Assembly: GCA_016934635.1 (NCBI GenBank)
Contig: JAFGSK010000054.1
Location: 29,671-93,670 of the forward strand
Source of the DNA: Caldifarciminota bacterium
GTDB lineage: Bacteria > Hydrothermota > Tepidihabitantia > B3-TA06
Direction: 5' to 3'
DNA: 64,000 nucleotides
Of the stretch, positions 26,325 to 34,494 are shown in pieces. Position numbers and translations under genes: made by a program. The stretch's first letter is position 1. Each line of letters starts with the position of its first letter. The notes below the pieces were generated by a model. The model was not told the DNA's origin. It saw only the letters and a program-made list of their open reading frames with translations, and did no database searches.

Positions 26325-27731
26325 TTAATGAACTACTAAAATCTTGGAGATTTTAGAGTAGCGTCCATAGTTAATTTTCACGAAGTATACCCCGCGAGTA
26401 ATTTCGTTTGCCGACAGGGGTATAATGTTTGTCCCTTGCGAGAGGTGACCGCTGTAGATTCCTTTTATCTTCCGTCCACAGGCATCGAAAAGATCGATTT
26501 TACCTTCCAGCGATGCAGGCAGCGAAAGAGTTATTATGCCAGTTTTGTTAATACACCCGGGTACGTTTACCGAGAAGGGGTGATAGCGCTCTGAAATACC
26601 AACCGGTTCATACATCTGGAATTCGGCTTCCTGGTTTCGTATAGGACCCTTACCACAACTCAAAGACAACAGGAGACTTGGTCTGTATCCTTCTTCACCG
26701 TCATGAGAAAGGGTGATCTGGAACGGATCATCTTCGTTGCGACCTTGTTCCTGGGGCGCAATGTCACTCCAGGTAGACACAGAATCAGGAATTTCAACTG
26801 CCTCGTCTTCGGTTGAGAGTACCCCGGTTACCTCCTCCCATGTCCAATCAGAGGTGTTGAGCAGAGTGACGTAGAAGTCTGATGTTTCCCCTGGACTAAG
26901 CTTACCCCTCTCATTGTCCACCTCAGAGAAGGTAACCTCGGCAGAAAGAGGTCCATGAGAAACAGGGATTATCGTTGCCTGAAATATCTCCTTTGTCGAT
27001 GTTAGCTGACACCAGAATACTATCTCGCAATTTCCAGCGTCTGTTACGTGGTATTGACCCGTAGGTTTGAGATCGCCTGTGAGGAAAGGAATCGTGTCGT
27101 CTATAACGAAGTCATAAGTTAAAACCTTGGTTTCCGCTCCTTTAAGGGTTATTGGTTCTCCACTTGAGGAAGGGTACATATCGATCATTACCTGATGATG
27201 AATAGGATCCCCATTGGAGCCTGTATAAGCGACGTTGCTTTCGACCAGCGCTCCAAAGAGCACGAAGGATATAGACTTGCTATCTTCATTGGTAAGCTCC
27301 ACTGTAACCGAGCCTTGACCCTGTAAAGCGTTGTAGGCATTGGGTACAAAAGAAGCAGTAGTTTTAATATTAACCGTTGAGCCTGCATCGCGATGTTCGA
27401 GGATGAATTCGTCGACCAGCGGCCATCCTCCACCATCCATCTTAAATTTAGGCACCGCGTTGATGTCACCGTAGTAAGACCTGCGAGCACCGTTAGCCGA
27501 GTTGTAGTGGCAGAACGGGTCATTTCCCGGGGAAGGCCAACTCATATGGTAGCGAACCGCTATCAGGCAATCATGTTTGGCTAAATAATTATTGAGTGAG
27601 GCATTCCCGCCCACACATGGGGGACAGGTTGTGCTGGTAAACATCTCCACCAACACCATTCGCTCTGCCGCAAAGCCTTCAAAAGGGAACGCGGCGAGTA
27701 TTATAGTTGCGAGCAAAACCTTTCTTATCAT
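26325..27731 (-). CDS. Large secreted thioredoxin-fold protein with extra beta domain and sorting-type tail
   Basis: 468 aa. Signal peptide (MIRKVLLATIILAAFPFEGFAAE), active site FTSTTCPPCVGGNASLN (CPPC), INAVPKFKMDG cis-Pro segment, VAYTGSNGDPIHHQVMIDMYP block, an extra CARDB-like domain (LSPGETSDFYVTLLNTSDWTWEEV) and the C-terminal domain (GKIDLFDACGRKIKGIYSGHL…GVYFVKINYG…KILVVH). Same domain order as both neighbours, with 15 bases to the upstream gene, so it is certainly cotranscribed with it. Confidence 0.8.
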   Translation of the reverse strand: MIRKVLLATIILAAFPFEGFAAERMVLVEMFTSTTCPPCVGGNASLNNYLAKHDCLIAVRYHMSWPSPGNDPFCHYNSANGARRSYYGDINAVPKFKMDGGGWPLVDEFILEHRDAGSTVNIKTTASFVPNAYNALQGQGSVTVELTNEDSKSISFVLFGALVESNVAYTGSNGDPIHHQVMIDMYPSSSGEPITLKGAETKVLTYDFVIDDTIPFLTGDLKPTGQYHVTDAGNCEIVFWCQLTSTKEIFQATIIPVSHGPLSAEVTFSEVDNERGKLSPGETSDFYVTLLNTSDWTWEEVTGVLSTEDEAVEIPDSVSTWSDIAPQEQGRNEDDPFQITLSHDGEEGYRPSLLLSLSCGKGPIRNQEAEFQMYEPVGISERYHPFSVNVPGCINKTGIITLSLPASLEGKIDLFDACGRKIKGIYSGHLSQGTNIIPLSANEITRGVYFVKINYGRYSKISKILVVH

Positions 27732-27746
27732 GGCAATAAGTCTCCT

Positions 27747-29144
27747 TTATTTCACCAAAACGATCTTAGATGTTTGATTAACCCCGTCGGTCTGGATACA
27801 GATTAAGTAAAGACCCACGGGGATTTCCGGCAGAACGATCTCGCTAAGGTTCCGGCCCTGGCCTTCGTAAAGTACATCAACAAGCCTACCGCTTGAATCA
27901 AAAATCAAGATTCTATGGAAACTGTCTCCATAAGGACCAAGTTTCACACGAGATCCAGGCTTCAGGATAGCGGGAATAGAAACCTCAAGAAAAGTAACCG
28001 CCTCTTCGATGAGACCGAGGGGCTGTGTTCCTGTAGTAAAGGAACCGTCTTGGGAACCGGAATAGCAGTTAAGATTGAAGATTGAGCCGTCGTATCCTGA
28101 TGAGGCTTCTATGACAAGATCGTCGCCCTTGAGTTCATAGCTTGAGTTTGCTGCGATCTCTGTTATCTCGGCTACTCCCTTTAGGACCGTTATCTGGTCG
28201 TTGTCGACCTCAACATATACCCTTACGCCATTTATCTTCTTGGACTCACCGTTGTGAATGGTGAGGTGAAATCGTGCCTGTTCTCCAGGATGAAGCTGAC
28301 CGTCCGCGCCGTCGTCTGAGAGTTCTATATCAGAAAGACTTAAATGCTTCTGATTAGGTATTTTGACTTTCGTCCCTTGAAGAATTTCATCAGTTTCGTC
28401 ATCCTGGCCCCAGAAGAGCAGTTCGCAGTTTTCACTTGAAACGATATGGACTTCGCCGGTAGGTTCATTTGCCGCGTCCAGGATAGGTACAGTATCATCG
28501 ATTGAAAAGTCGTATATGATTAACTTGGTTTCTGCGGGTTCAAATGTAAGATCGTCACCCCATGGAGAAGAGATTATATCTATCATCACCTGGTTGTGGA
28601 TAGGATCACCGTTGGTGCCGGTGTAGGCAACGTTGCTTTCGGTAAGGGTGCCGTAAAGATAGATAGAATAAGACTCTTCTGTACTTTCGTTAGTTATCTC
28701 TACAAGAGCGGTACCTGAGCCTTGATCTGCGGAAAATGCTGAGGTTTGAAAATCCCGATAGACCTTCATGTAGAGGGGAGATTCCACTGAGCGTCGGTCG
28801 TCAATCGCAGGTCCCCATAGAGCTCTGTCCGCACCACCCATCTTGACTATTCCATCAATAACTATGGTTGGTACGCTGTTGATGAGGTAGACCTGACGAC
28901 GTGTGTTATTTTCTGGTTTGTGATAGTTATAGAAGGGGTCGTTGCCAGGGCTGGGCCAGGACATATGGTAACGAACCACCCCTAGGAAACTTTCCTTATC
29001 CGTAGCGAGGCTGTTGAGCATGGAATTCCCTGCAACGCAAGGAGGACAGGTAGTGCTGGTGAAGAGTTCGGCAACTACCATCCTTTCGGCTGCAAAGCCT
29101 GCTAAAGGCAACAGACTCGTAATGACTATCACATACTTTTTCAT
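27747..29144 (-). CDS. Large secreted thioredoxin-fold protein, first gene of the array
   Basis: 465 aa. Signal peptide (MKKYVIVITSLLPLAGFAAE), active site FTSTTCPPCVAGNSMLN (CPPC), INSVPTIVIDG cis-Pro segment, VAYTGTNGDPIHNQVMIDII block, extra CARDB-like domain (LHPGEQARFHLTIHNGESKKINGV), and a C-terminal domain (HRILIFDSSGRLVDVLYEGQG…GLYLICIQTDG…KIVLVK) that is the most divergent of the set. AAAGGAG lies about nine bases upstream of the ATG. A candidate promoter is at 29363-29389. Confidence 0.8.
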   Translation of the reverse strand: MKKYVIVITSLLPLAGFAAERMVVAELFTSTTCPPCVAGNSMLNSLATDKESFLGVVRYHMSWPSPGNDPFYNYHKPENNTRRQVYLINSVPTIVIDGIVKMGGADRALWGPAIDDRRSVESPLYMKVYRDFQTSAFSADQGSGTALVEITNESTEESYSIYLYGTLTESNVAYTGTNGDPIHNQVMIDIISSPWGDDLTFEPAETKLIIYDFSIDDTVPILDAANEPTGEVHIVSSENCELLFWGQDDETDEILQGTKVKIPNQKHLSLSDIELSDDGADGQLHPGEQARFHLTIHNGESKKINGVRVYVEVDNDQITVLKGVAEITEIAANSSYELKGDDLVIEASSGYDGSIFNLNCYSGSQDGSFTTGTQPLGLIEEAVTFLEVSIPAILKPGSRVKLGPYGDSFHRILIFDSSGRLVDVLYEGQGRNLSEIVLPEIPVGLYLICIQTDGVNQTSKIVLVK

Positions 29145-29539
29145 CGGCTGGGGCTCCTTTCAGCCAAGCAGAACTTTTTTCTTACCGATTCAATGCAGCC
29201 TTTGTTGGAGGTAGTGTATAATTCATTAAGCCACATCAAACCTTTCCGTAGTGGATCAGTCCGGGAAGTAATCGCTCGCTTTCCCGCATGACTTTTCTAT
29301 ACCCGGAAACCTTCTAATGCTCCATCCATCGGTTCCGTCATTATAGATTTCCACTACTTAACATTTTATTCAAATTCTGAGATTGTCAAGCCTTGGCCAG
29401 GGGAATACGGGCAATTGGCTGCGTCGGTCGTTAGCTCTCGGCAGTGAGCGGCAGGCGGGTGTTGACGAACCGCCTTTATGTGGTTATTATTATTAAGGAT
29501 GTTTCCGGTGTATCGTAATATTCAACCCATAGATGGCTT
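29145..29539. other. Divergent intergenic region between the thioredoxin array and der
   Basis: No gene. Minus-strand promoter for the array: TTGACA (29384-29389), 15 bases, TAAAAT (29363-29368), giving a leader of about 210 bases. Plus-strand promoter for der: TTGACG (29462-29467), 17 bases, TATTAT (29485-29490), giving a leader of about 43 bases. The long array leader has room for regulation but no riboswitch was recognised. Confidence 0.45.
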
Positions 29540-30826
29540 ATGAAGGGTGTTGTAGCTCTGGTCGGTCGACCCAATGTAGGCAAGTCCACATTGTTTAACC
29601 GCCTGGTTGGACGCAGGGAAGCCATAACCCTGCGTGAACCAGGTATAACCAGGGATCGGTTGTACGGTACGGTCAGCTGGCTGGATAAACGTTTCACCCT
29701 CGTGGACACCGGCGGTTTTAACCCCCGGCCGCAGGCCCCGCTTGAGGAACAGATGCGGTTTCAGGTGGAGCTGGCACTATCCGAGGCCGAACTCGTTCTT
29801 CTGGTGGTGGACGGCAAGCAGGGGCTTCATCCCGAAGACCAGGCGCTTGCCGAGGTTTTGCGCAAGAAGGCGAAGCCCTATCTGGTTGTGGTGAACAAGA
29901 GCGACGTTAAGACCGCCGAGTGGGAACATCACGCCTTCCATGTACTTGGGGCGGCAGAACTGTTTCTTGTTTCCGCCGAGCACGGGATAGGATTCGGCGA
30001 ACTCCTGGACGCCATCGGAGAGCGCTTATCATTTGAAGGACACGGCGCAGAAGAGAAGGAAATAAATATACTTATTGCCGGTAGACCAAACGTCGGCAAG
30101 TCAACCCTTCTTAACGCGCTCGTTGGTGAGCGGAGGGCTGTGGTCGATGCTTTACCGGGAACCACCCGTGACCCGGTGGATACCGTGATTGAAGTAGCCG
30201 ACAATCGCTGGAGGATAATCGACACCTCAGGCCTCAGGCGAAGGACAAAAATCAGCCAGGACGTTGATTACTATGCCTCTACTCGTCTGCGCAGGGCGCT
30301 GTCCAGGGCGGATATAGTCCTTTTCCTGATCGACCTTTCAGAAGGAATAACCAGACAGGACAAGCGTCTTGCAAATGAGATAACCGGGCAACGCACCGGT
30401 CTGGTTTTAGTATTCAACAAGGTTGACCTTCTTGACCAGCAAGCGCTCCGCAATCGCACCGGAGAGATTTCCTACCAGTTAAAGGGACTTGAACATTTCT
30501 TCAGGGTTACCATATCAGGCAAGACCGGCAAGGGTCTTGACGAGCTCAAGGATAAAGTAGGTGTTCTCGTGGGAAAACGCACTCAGCGTGTTCCAAAGAA
30601 GCTGCTCGCCGAGTTCATCACCCAACTCGTCCAGGAGCGTTCCCCGGGCCATCAGATAAAGTTCTACAAGTTTACCCAGAAGGAAGGCGTTCCTCCCATG
30701 TTTATCCTGGAGTGCAATCGTCCCAGGGACATTGAAGCGTCCTACGTGCGATTCATTCACAATCGTCTTTACCGGGCCTTTGATTTTACCGGCACGAACC
30801 TCAAGCTCAGGATAGTAAAGAGATGA
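29540..30826 (+). CDS. der: Ribosome-assembly GTPase Der (EngA)
   Basis: Double-GTPase protein of 428 aa needed for 50S subunit maturation. Two G domains are visible: first GRPNVGKST / DTGGF / NKSD (about residues 9-130), second GRPNVGKST / DTSGL / NKVD (about 175-300), then the C-terminal KH-like domain (…VPPMFILECNRP…FIHNRLYRAFDFTGTNLKL). All motifs are intact. No clear Shine-Dalgarno precedes the ATG. Its stop overlaps plsY (ATGA). First gene of der-plsY-gpsA-merR-cvpA. Confidence 0.95.
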   Translation: MKGVVALVGRPNVGKSTLFNRLVGRREAITLREPGITRDRLYGTVSWLDKRFTLVDTGGFNPRPQAPLEEQMRFQVELALSEAELVLLVVDGKQGLHPEDQALAEVLRKKAKPYLVVVNKSDVKTAEWEHHAFHVLGAAELFLVSAEHGIGFGELLDAIGERLSFEGHGAEEKEINILIAGRPNVGKSTLLNALVGERRAVVDALPGTTRDPVDTVIEVADNRWRIIDTSGLRRRTKISQDVDYYASTRLRRALSRADIVLFLIDLSEGITRQDKRLANEITGQRTGLVLVFNKVDLLDQQALRNRTGEISYQLKGLEHFFRVTISGKTGKGLDELKDKVGVLVGKRTQRVPKKLLAEFITQLVQERSPGHQIKFYKFTQKEGVPPMFILECNRPRDIEASYVRFIHNRLYRAFDFTGTNLKLRIVKR

Positions 30827-31443
30827 TTTCACCTGTCTGGGATACGGTAATACTCGGAATAGCAGGATTTCTTTCAGGAAGCATCCCTGTGGGATTCCTG
30901 ATAGCCAGGGTCAGGGGCGTGGAGATACGCAAGGTTGGTTCGGGTAACATCGGGGCGAGCAACGCGATTCGGGCGCTGGGTACTGGCTGGGGCGTGTTTA
31001 CCGGTATATTCGACGCCCTGAAAGGGGCGCTACCGACCCTGGCTGCGGTATTTTTCTCACCCTGGCCTGGGATCGTTGGTGTAGCCGCCGTGCTCGGACA
31101 CATCTTTTCCCCCTGGTTGAGATTCAAAGGGGGCAAGGGGGTTTCCACCACCCTGGGGGTATTTCTCGTGCTTGCACCTTTCCCAACAGCGGCAGCTGTA
31201 GGGATATGGATAGTGCTCTTTCTGACCGTAGGTTACGTTTCGGTGGCTTCCATACTGTCCTTAGCTTCAATCTCCATGTTCGTTTTAGTATTTTCGAGAT
31301 TTAACCCCGAGATATCCAGACTGGCTGCAGCCGCAGGATGTTCTCTCGTTGTTACATTTGCTCATCGAAACAATCTCATTCGTCTTGCCGTAGGCAAGGA
31401 ACCTCGCTCAGGGCTTTGGGAGAAGATATGGAAAAGAAGATGA
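30823..31443 (+). CDS. plsY: Glycerol-3-phosphate acyltransferase PlsY
   Basis: 206-aa polytopic inner-membrane enzyme that transfers acyl groups from acyl-phosphate to glycerol-3-phosphate, the first step of phospholipid synthesis. Three family signatures are visible: SGSIPVGFLIA (near residue 19), GSGNIGASNAIR (about 41) and FKGGKGVSTTLG (about 103). Five or more membrane segments. It overlaps der by four bases and gpsA by about 16; gpsA makes its substrate, so the pairing is functional. Confidence 0.93.
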   Translation: MISPVWDTVILGIAGFLSGSIPVGFLIARVRGVEIRKVGSGNIGASNAIRALGTGWGVFTGIFDALKGALPTLAAVFFSPWPGIVGVAAVLGHIFSPWLRFKGGKGVSTTLGVFLVLAPFPTAAAVGIWIVLFLTVGYVSVASILSLASISMFVLVFSRFNPEISRLAAAAGCSLVVTFAHRNNLIRLAVGKEPRSGLWEKIWKRR

Positions 31444-32468
31444 GGGTCAGCTTTCTGGGCGCAGGGGCTTGGGGTAGTACCTTAGGGATAAAGTTGTGGA
31501 AAGCTGGTTATCCTGTAAGATTGTGGGAGATAAATGAGATCCGGGTGAAAAAACTCGCCTACACCCGGCGTTTACCCGGGGTTCTTCCAGGCGTTCAGAT
31601 ACCTCGTGAGCTTCACTATACCTCGGATATGAAAGAGGCCCTCCAGGATGCCTCGCTTCTGGTCCTTGCGGTGCCTTGCCAGGCGCTGCGTTCAACCCTT
31701 AAGAGGATATTAAGGGTTAAGGAACCATTATGGGTTAAGGAACCATTATGGGTTAAGGAACCTCCGGGACTGATCGTTAGTCTTATCAAAGGCCTGGAGA
31801 GAAAAACAGGACTTCGACCCTCCCAGGTGTGGAAGGAGTTCTTCCCTCGTTTTCCGGTAACCGTCCTTTCAGGTCCCAGCATCGCCATTGAGGTGCTTAA
31901 AGGTCATCCTACGGCGATTGTCGCCGCGGGAGAGGATAATCAGTCTGTTGCCAAGATACAAAAGGTATTCTCTCATGACAACATCAGGGTTTATCGATCG
32001 AACGATCCGGTGGGAGTTGAACTTGGCGGAGCTTTGAAGAACATTATAGCAATTGCCTCAGGGGTTGCAGAGGGACTCGGTGCCGGGACCAACACTCGTG
32101 CTGCGTTGCTTGCCCGCGGTCTGGCAGAGATAACCAGGTTAGGTGAAAAGCTGGGTGCTGATCCACGGACCTTCGCCGGGCTTGCCGGCTGGGGAGATCT
32201 GGTTACAACGGCCTGGAATCCCACCTCTCGCAACCACCAGGTAGGTCTGGGTATGGCAAAAGGCAAGGTCCTCGAGATAATCCTCGAGGAACTCGGTATG
32301 GTTGCCGAGGGGGTTGAAACCTGCCGAATTGCCCGTAAACTGGGCAAGATGAATGATGTAGAGATGCCTATAACAGAGTCTGTCTATCGGGTGCTTTTTA
32401 AGAATGCCAATCCCGGTAAAGAGCTTGAGAAACTGCTCACTCGACCATTGAAAAAGGAAGTATGGTAG
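31428..32468 (+). CDS. gpsA: Glycerol-3-phosphate dehydrogenase [NAD(P)+]
   Basis: 346 aa. GpsA reduces dihydroxyacetone phosphate to glycerol-3-phosphate for PlsY. N-terminal Rossmann motif FLGAGAWGSTLG, LSGPSIAIE, catalytic-Lys region VELGGALKNIIAIASG and the C-terminal AGWGDLVTT are present. Start ATG 31428 is preferred (GGGAG upstream); ATG 31440, overlapping the plsY stop, is possible. Unusual: an in-frame repeat inserts (W)VKEPL copies in the loop after VLAVPCQALRSTLKR. The frame remains open and every motif is intact, so the enzyme is probably active. Confidence 0.93.
   Translation: MEKKMRVSFLGAGAWGSTLGIKLWKAGYPVRLWEINEIRVKKLAYTRRLPGVLPGVQIPRELHYTSDMKEALQDASLLVLAVPCQALRSTLKRILRVKEPLWVKEPLWVKEPPGLIVSLIKGLERKTGLRPSQVWKEFFPRFPVTVLSGPSIAIEVLKGHPTAIVAAGEDNQSVAKIQKVFSHDNIRVYRSNDPVGVELGGALKNIIAIASGVAEGLGAGTNTRAALLARGLAEITRLGEKLGADPRTFAGLAGWGDLVTTAWNPTSRNHQVGLGMAKGKVLEIILEELGMVAEGVETCRIARKLGKMNDVEMPITESVYRVLFKNANPGKELEKLLTRPLKKEVW
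31694..31762 (+). repeat. 18-base tandem repeat and hairpin inside gpsA
   Basis: The 18-mer GGGTTAAGGAACCATTAT occurs at 31714-31731 and 31732-31749, followed by a partial third copy from 31750. It translates as repeated WVKEPL. Just before it, AACCCTTAA-GAGGATA-TTAAGGGTT (31694-31718) is a perfect 9-bp inverted repeat whose second arm runs into repeat copy one. Its multiple-of-three length keeps the frame. Probably slippage- or hairpin-mediated expansion. Confidence 0.85.
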
Positions 32469-32806
32469 AAGAAAGGTACTATTCCATTACTCAGACGGCA
32501 CGGCTGACCGGGATAAAGCCCTACGTGTTGCGTTATTGGGAGAAGGAATTCCGCTGGCTTTCACCGAAAAAGAACGCCGCAGGCAGACGCGTATATTCAG
32601 ATCACGACGTAGAACTCATCCGGCTTATCGACTGGCTCGTTCACAAGGAAGGTTACTCAATAGCCGGGGCACGAAAAAGGGTTGGCTCGATTCTTCATCT
32701 GTCCAGTCAGTTAGATCTTCCTCTGTCAGAGGTCAGGGGTAATGTACTCGAGACGATAAAGAAGGAGTTAACCGAGATAAGAGACATGTTGGAGCAGAAA
32801 AAATGA
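32462..32806 (+). CDS. MerR-family transcriptional regulator
   Basis: 114 aa. A winged-helix MerR domain fills residues 5-75 (SITQTARLTGIKPYVLRYWEKEFRWL…GRRVYSDHDVELI), followed by a short helical dimerisation tail (…ETIKKELTEIRDMLEQKK). No effector-binding domain or cysteines for metal or redox sensing. Such small MerR-like proteins often sit in housekeeping operons; the target is unknown. The start overlaps gpsA by seven bases and the stop overlaps cvpA by four. Confidence 0.85.
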   Translation: MVEERYYSITQTARLTGIKPYVLRYWEKEFRWLSPKKNAAGRRVYSDHDVELIRLIDWLVHKEGYSIAGARKRVGSILHLSSQLDLPLSEVRGNVLETIKKELTEIRDMLEQKK

Positions 32807-33300
32807 ACCTTACCACACCAGTTATCCTGGACGGTGTAGCCGTACTTTTGATAATTGTAATTGGACTCCTGGGGCTTTCCAAGGGGGCGATAAAGATACT
32901 GGGCGGTCTGGCCGGATTCATCGCCGCAATCATGCTTGGCTGGCGATTTACCCCTGCACTTGCCGCCTTGATTGGCCCAAGGATAAACTCCGAGATTTTC
33001 GGCAAGATACTTGCGTTCCTGGCCATATTCATTGGTGTAATGCTCGTTACCGCTTTGGTGGTTTTTCTTTTAAGCAAGCTCTTCGACGCCATCCTTCTCG
33101 GCTGGCTCAACAAACTCCTCGGGTTCATCATCGGTGCGATATTCGGGGTAGTTATCGTCACCGCACTGGTGTGGGTGTCCTTGCAGGTTGCTCCTACCCT
33201 CTACGACATCTACTCCCAGACCAAGATTATCCGATTATTCCTTAACCTGTTCTTCCTGGTTTTCAAGGATCAGGCGCCGGTGGCCTTGGGTGTTTTTTAA
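32803..33300 (+). CDS. cvpA: CvpA-family inner membrane protein
   Basis: 165 aa with four predicted membrane helices (about residues 7-25, 30-48, 65-90, 100-125). It has the CvpA pattern: an N-terminal LDGVAVLLIIVIGLLGLSKG loop and GWLNKLLGFIIGAIFG. CvpA-family proteins affect colicin V export and envelope integrity; the molecular role is not settled. Last gene of the der operon, four-base overlap with merR. Confidence 0.8.
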   Translation: MNLTTPVILDGVAVLLIIVIGLLGLSKGAIKILGGLAGFIAAIMLGWRFTPALAALIGPRINSEIFGKILAFLAIFIGVMLVTALVVFLLSKLFDAILLGWLNKLLGFIIGAIFGVVIVTALVWVSLQVAPTLYDIYSQTKIIRLFLNLFFLVFKDQAPVALGVF

Positions 33301-33424
33301 CCACAGATGACACAGATTGACTTTTCCGCAAGTATGCACACATTTCTTCAAGAGATTCACTTTCCGTCACATTACTGATTCTTGTTTATCCGTGAACGCT
33401 TGCGACGAAGTCTATCCGTGGTTA
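33298..33424. repeat. Small element bounded by imperfect inverted repeats
   Basis: TAACCACAGAT at 33298 and ATCCGTGGTTA ending about 33424 are inverted copies with one mismatch, enclosing about 125 bases. The first arm starts within the cvpA stop; the second runs into the stop of the convergent gene. The inside (ACACAGATTGACTTTT…GTTTATCCGTGAACG) repeats ATCCGTG. It resembles short non-coding interspersed repeats and may also serve as a bidirectional terminator. Confidence 0.4.
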
Positions 33425-33970
33425 AAGATTATTCTCCACCGGTTCCCTCATCTCCATCCCGATCACGGCTCCTGTGGCGAGATTCATAAACACCATCCCT
33501 GGGCTGCGTTTGAATCCCACGGTAACCAGGCTGCCCGCATCTGCCAGAATGCGGTACTTCCTATTTTCTAATCCAAATCGGGCGAGAATCTCTTTTACCG
33601 AGTAGTTTTTTTCATCGGCGTATCTCATTGCCGTAATCATCTCCGAGGACAGAACATTGGCATAGGAGGCGGTGAACTCAAAACGCATCGATGAGAATGC
33701 GTATACCGTATCCCTGGTAATCCTGACCGAATCGCAGCCCAGTACTTCTTGGATTTCCGTTTGTGTATCACCTGCCCATTTTTCGATTATTGTTCCTTCA
33801 ACTATTACTAAAAGGCTGTCTTCGGCGTATCTTAACTTCAAGTCTCTTTCGTAGGTTGCGGTATCTATACCCTTCGGTTGGGGTACAAACTCAACTTCCC
33901 TTCGTACTATATCAAAGTAAGGATACTCCAGGGGAACGGTTTGGACGATGAGAAACAAAAATAAACACAT
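33422..33970 (-). CDS. Secreted protein of unknown function
   Basis: 182 aa. A very short hydrophobic start (MCLFLFLIVQTVPL) may be a signal peptide. The body is alternating strands (LLVIVEGTIIEKWAGDTQTEIQEVLG, YAFSSMRFEFTASYANVLSSEMITAMRYADEK) and the end a GMVFMNLATGAVIGMEMREP segment. I recognise no family. A consensus promoter puts the transcript start on its ATG (leaderless), supporting that it is a real gene although it stands alone between two plus-strand operons. Confidence 0.6.
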   Translation of the reverse strand: MCLFLFLIVQTVPLEYPYFDIVRREVEFVPQPKGIDTATYERDLKLRYAEDSLLVIVEGTIIEKWAGDTQTEIQEVLGCDSVRITRDTVYAFSSMRFEFTASYANVLSSEMITAMRYADEKNYSVKEILARFGLENRKYRILADAGSLVTVGFKRSPGMVFMNLATGAVIGMEMREPVENNL

Positions 33971-33976
33971 GACTGC

Positions 33977-34004
33977 ATCCTATCCTGGGATCGGGTCTTG
34001 TCAA
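33977..34004 (-). promoter_or_regulatory. Promoter of the 33422-33970 gene, predicted leaderless
   Basis: Minus strand TTGACA (33999-34004), 16 bases, TAGGAT (33977-33982); seven bases on is 33970, the A of the ATG. Confidence 0.6.
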
Positions 34005-34135
34005 GGAGCGAGGGAGCGTTCAACGTAACCTGCGTAAAAGTTGAAGTTAGATTTCTTGCTTGCTATTTACAAATGATAAAATTGAGGTAATATAAAAGAG
34101 ATTGCTAAGACACAAACAAGTAAGGGTTTGTGCTC

Positions 34136-34163
34136 TTGACAAACCTCAGTATGGCTCTATAAT
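34136..34163 (+). promoter_or_regulatory. Consensus sigma70 promoter of the lipoprotein/LysM genes
   Basis: TTGACA (34136-34141), 16 bases, TATAAT (34158-34163): both hexamers are perfect. Predicted start 34170, giving a 29-base leader that contains AAAGGAGG. This is the strongest promoter seen here, as expected for an abundant structural lipoprotein. Confidence 0.8.
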
Positions 34164-34198
34164 ACTTGCACATGACGAATAAATCAAAGGAGGTGCAG

Positions 34199-34486
34199 AT
34201 GCACAAGCGACTCATTGCAGTGGGTTTGTTGGTAGTCTTCGGACTCGGCATGCTTGCCGGTTGCGGAGCATCCAAAGAGTTGATCGCTCAGATGGAGGCG
34301 GCCTGTCAGGCGGCAGATGACGCCGAGGCAAGGCTCTCCAGTCTCGAGTCGCAGCTTTCCACGCTTCAGTCCGACAAAGCCGCCAAAGAAGCGCAGATTC
34401 AGGAACTCGAAGCCGAAATAGCAGAGCTTGAGAACGCCAAACCCTCCCGGGGCGGCGGTGGTGTCAAGCCTCCCACAGAAAAGTAG
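34199..34486 (+). CDS. Lpp-like coiled-coil lipoprotein with GGGGVKPPTEK tail
   Basis: 95 aa from ATG 34199 (AAAGGAGG upstream; the frame reaches back to 34166, before the predicted transcript start). Lipobox LAGC (Cys21), then one long heptad helix (about residues 25-80, …RLSSLESQLSTLQSDKAAKEAQIQ…), then a Gly-rich linker ending GGGGVKPPTEK. The plan matches Braun's lipoprotein: lipid anchor, coiled-coil rod, C-terminal Lys. The next gene binds peptidoglycan. Covalent wall attachment is inferred, not seen. Confidence 0.7.
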   Translation: MHKRLIAVGLLVVFGLGMLAGCGASKELIAQMEAACQAADDAEARLSSLESQLSTLQSDKAAKEAQIQELEAEIAELENAKPSRGGGGVKPPTEK

Positions 34487-34494
34487 GAGGAAAG

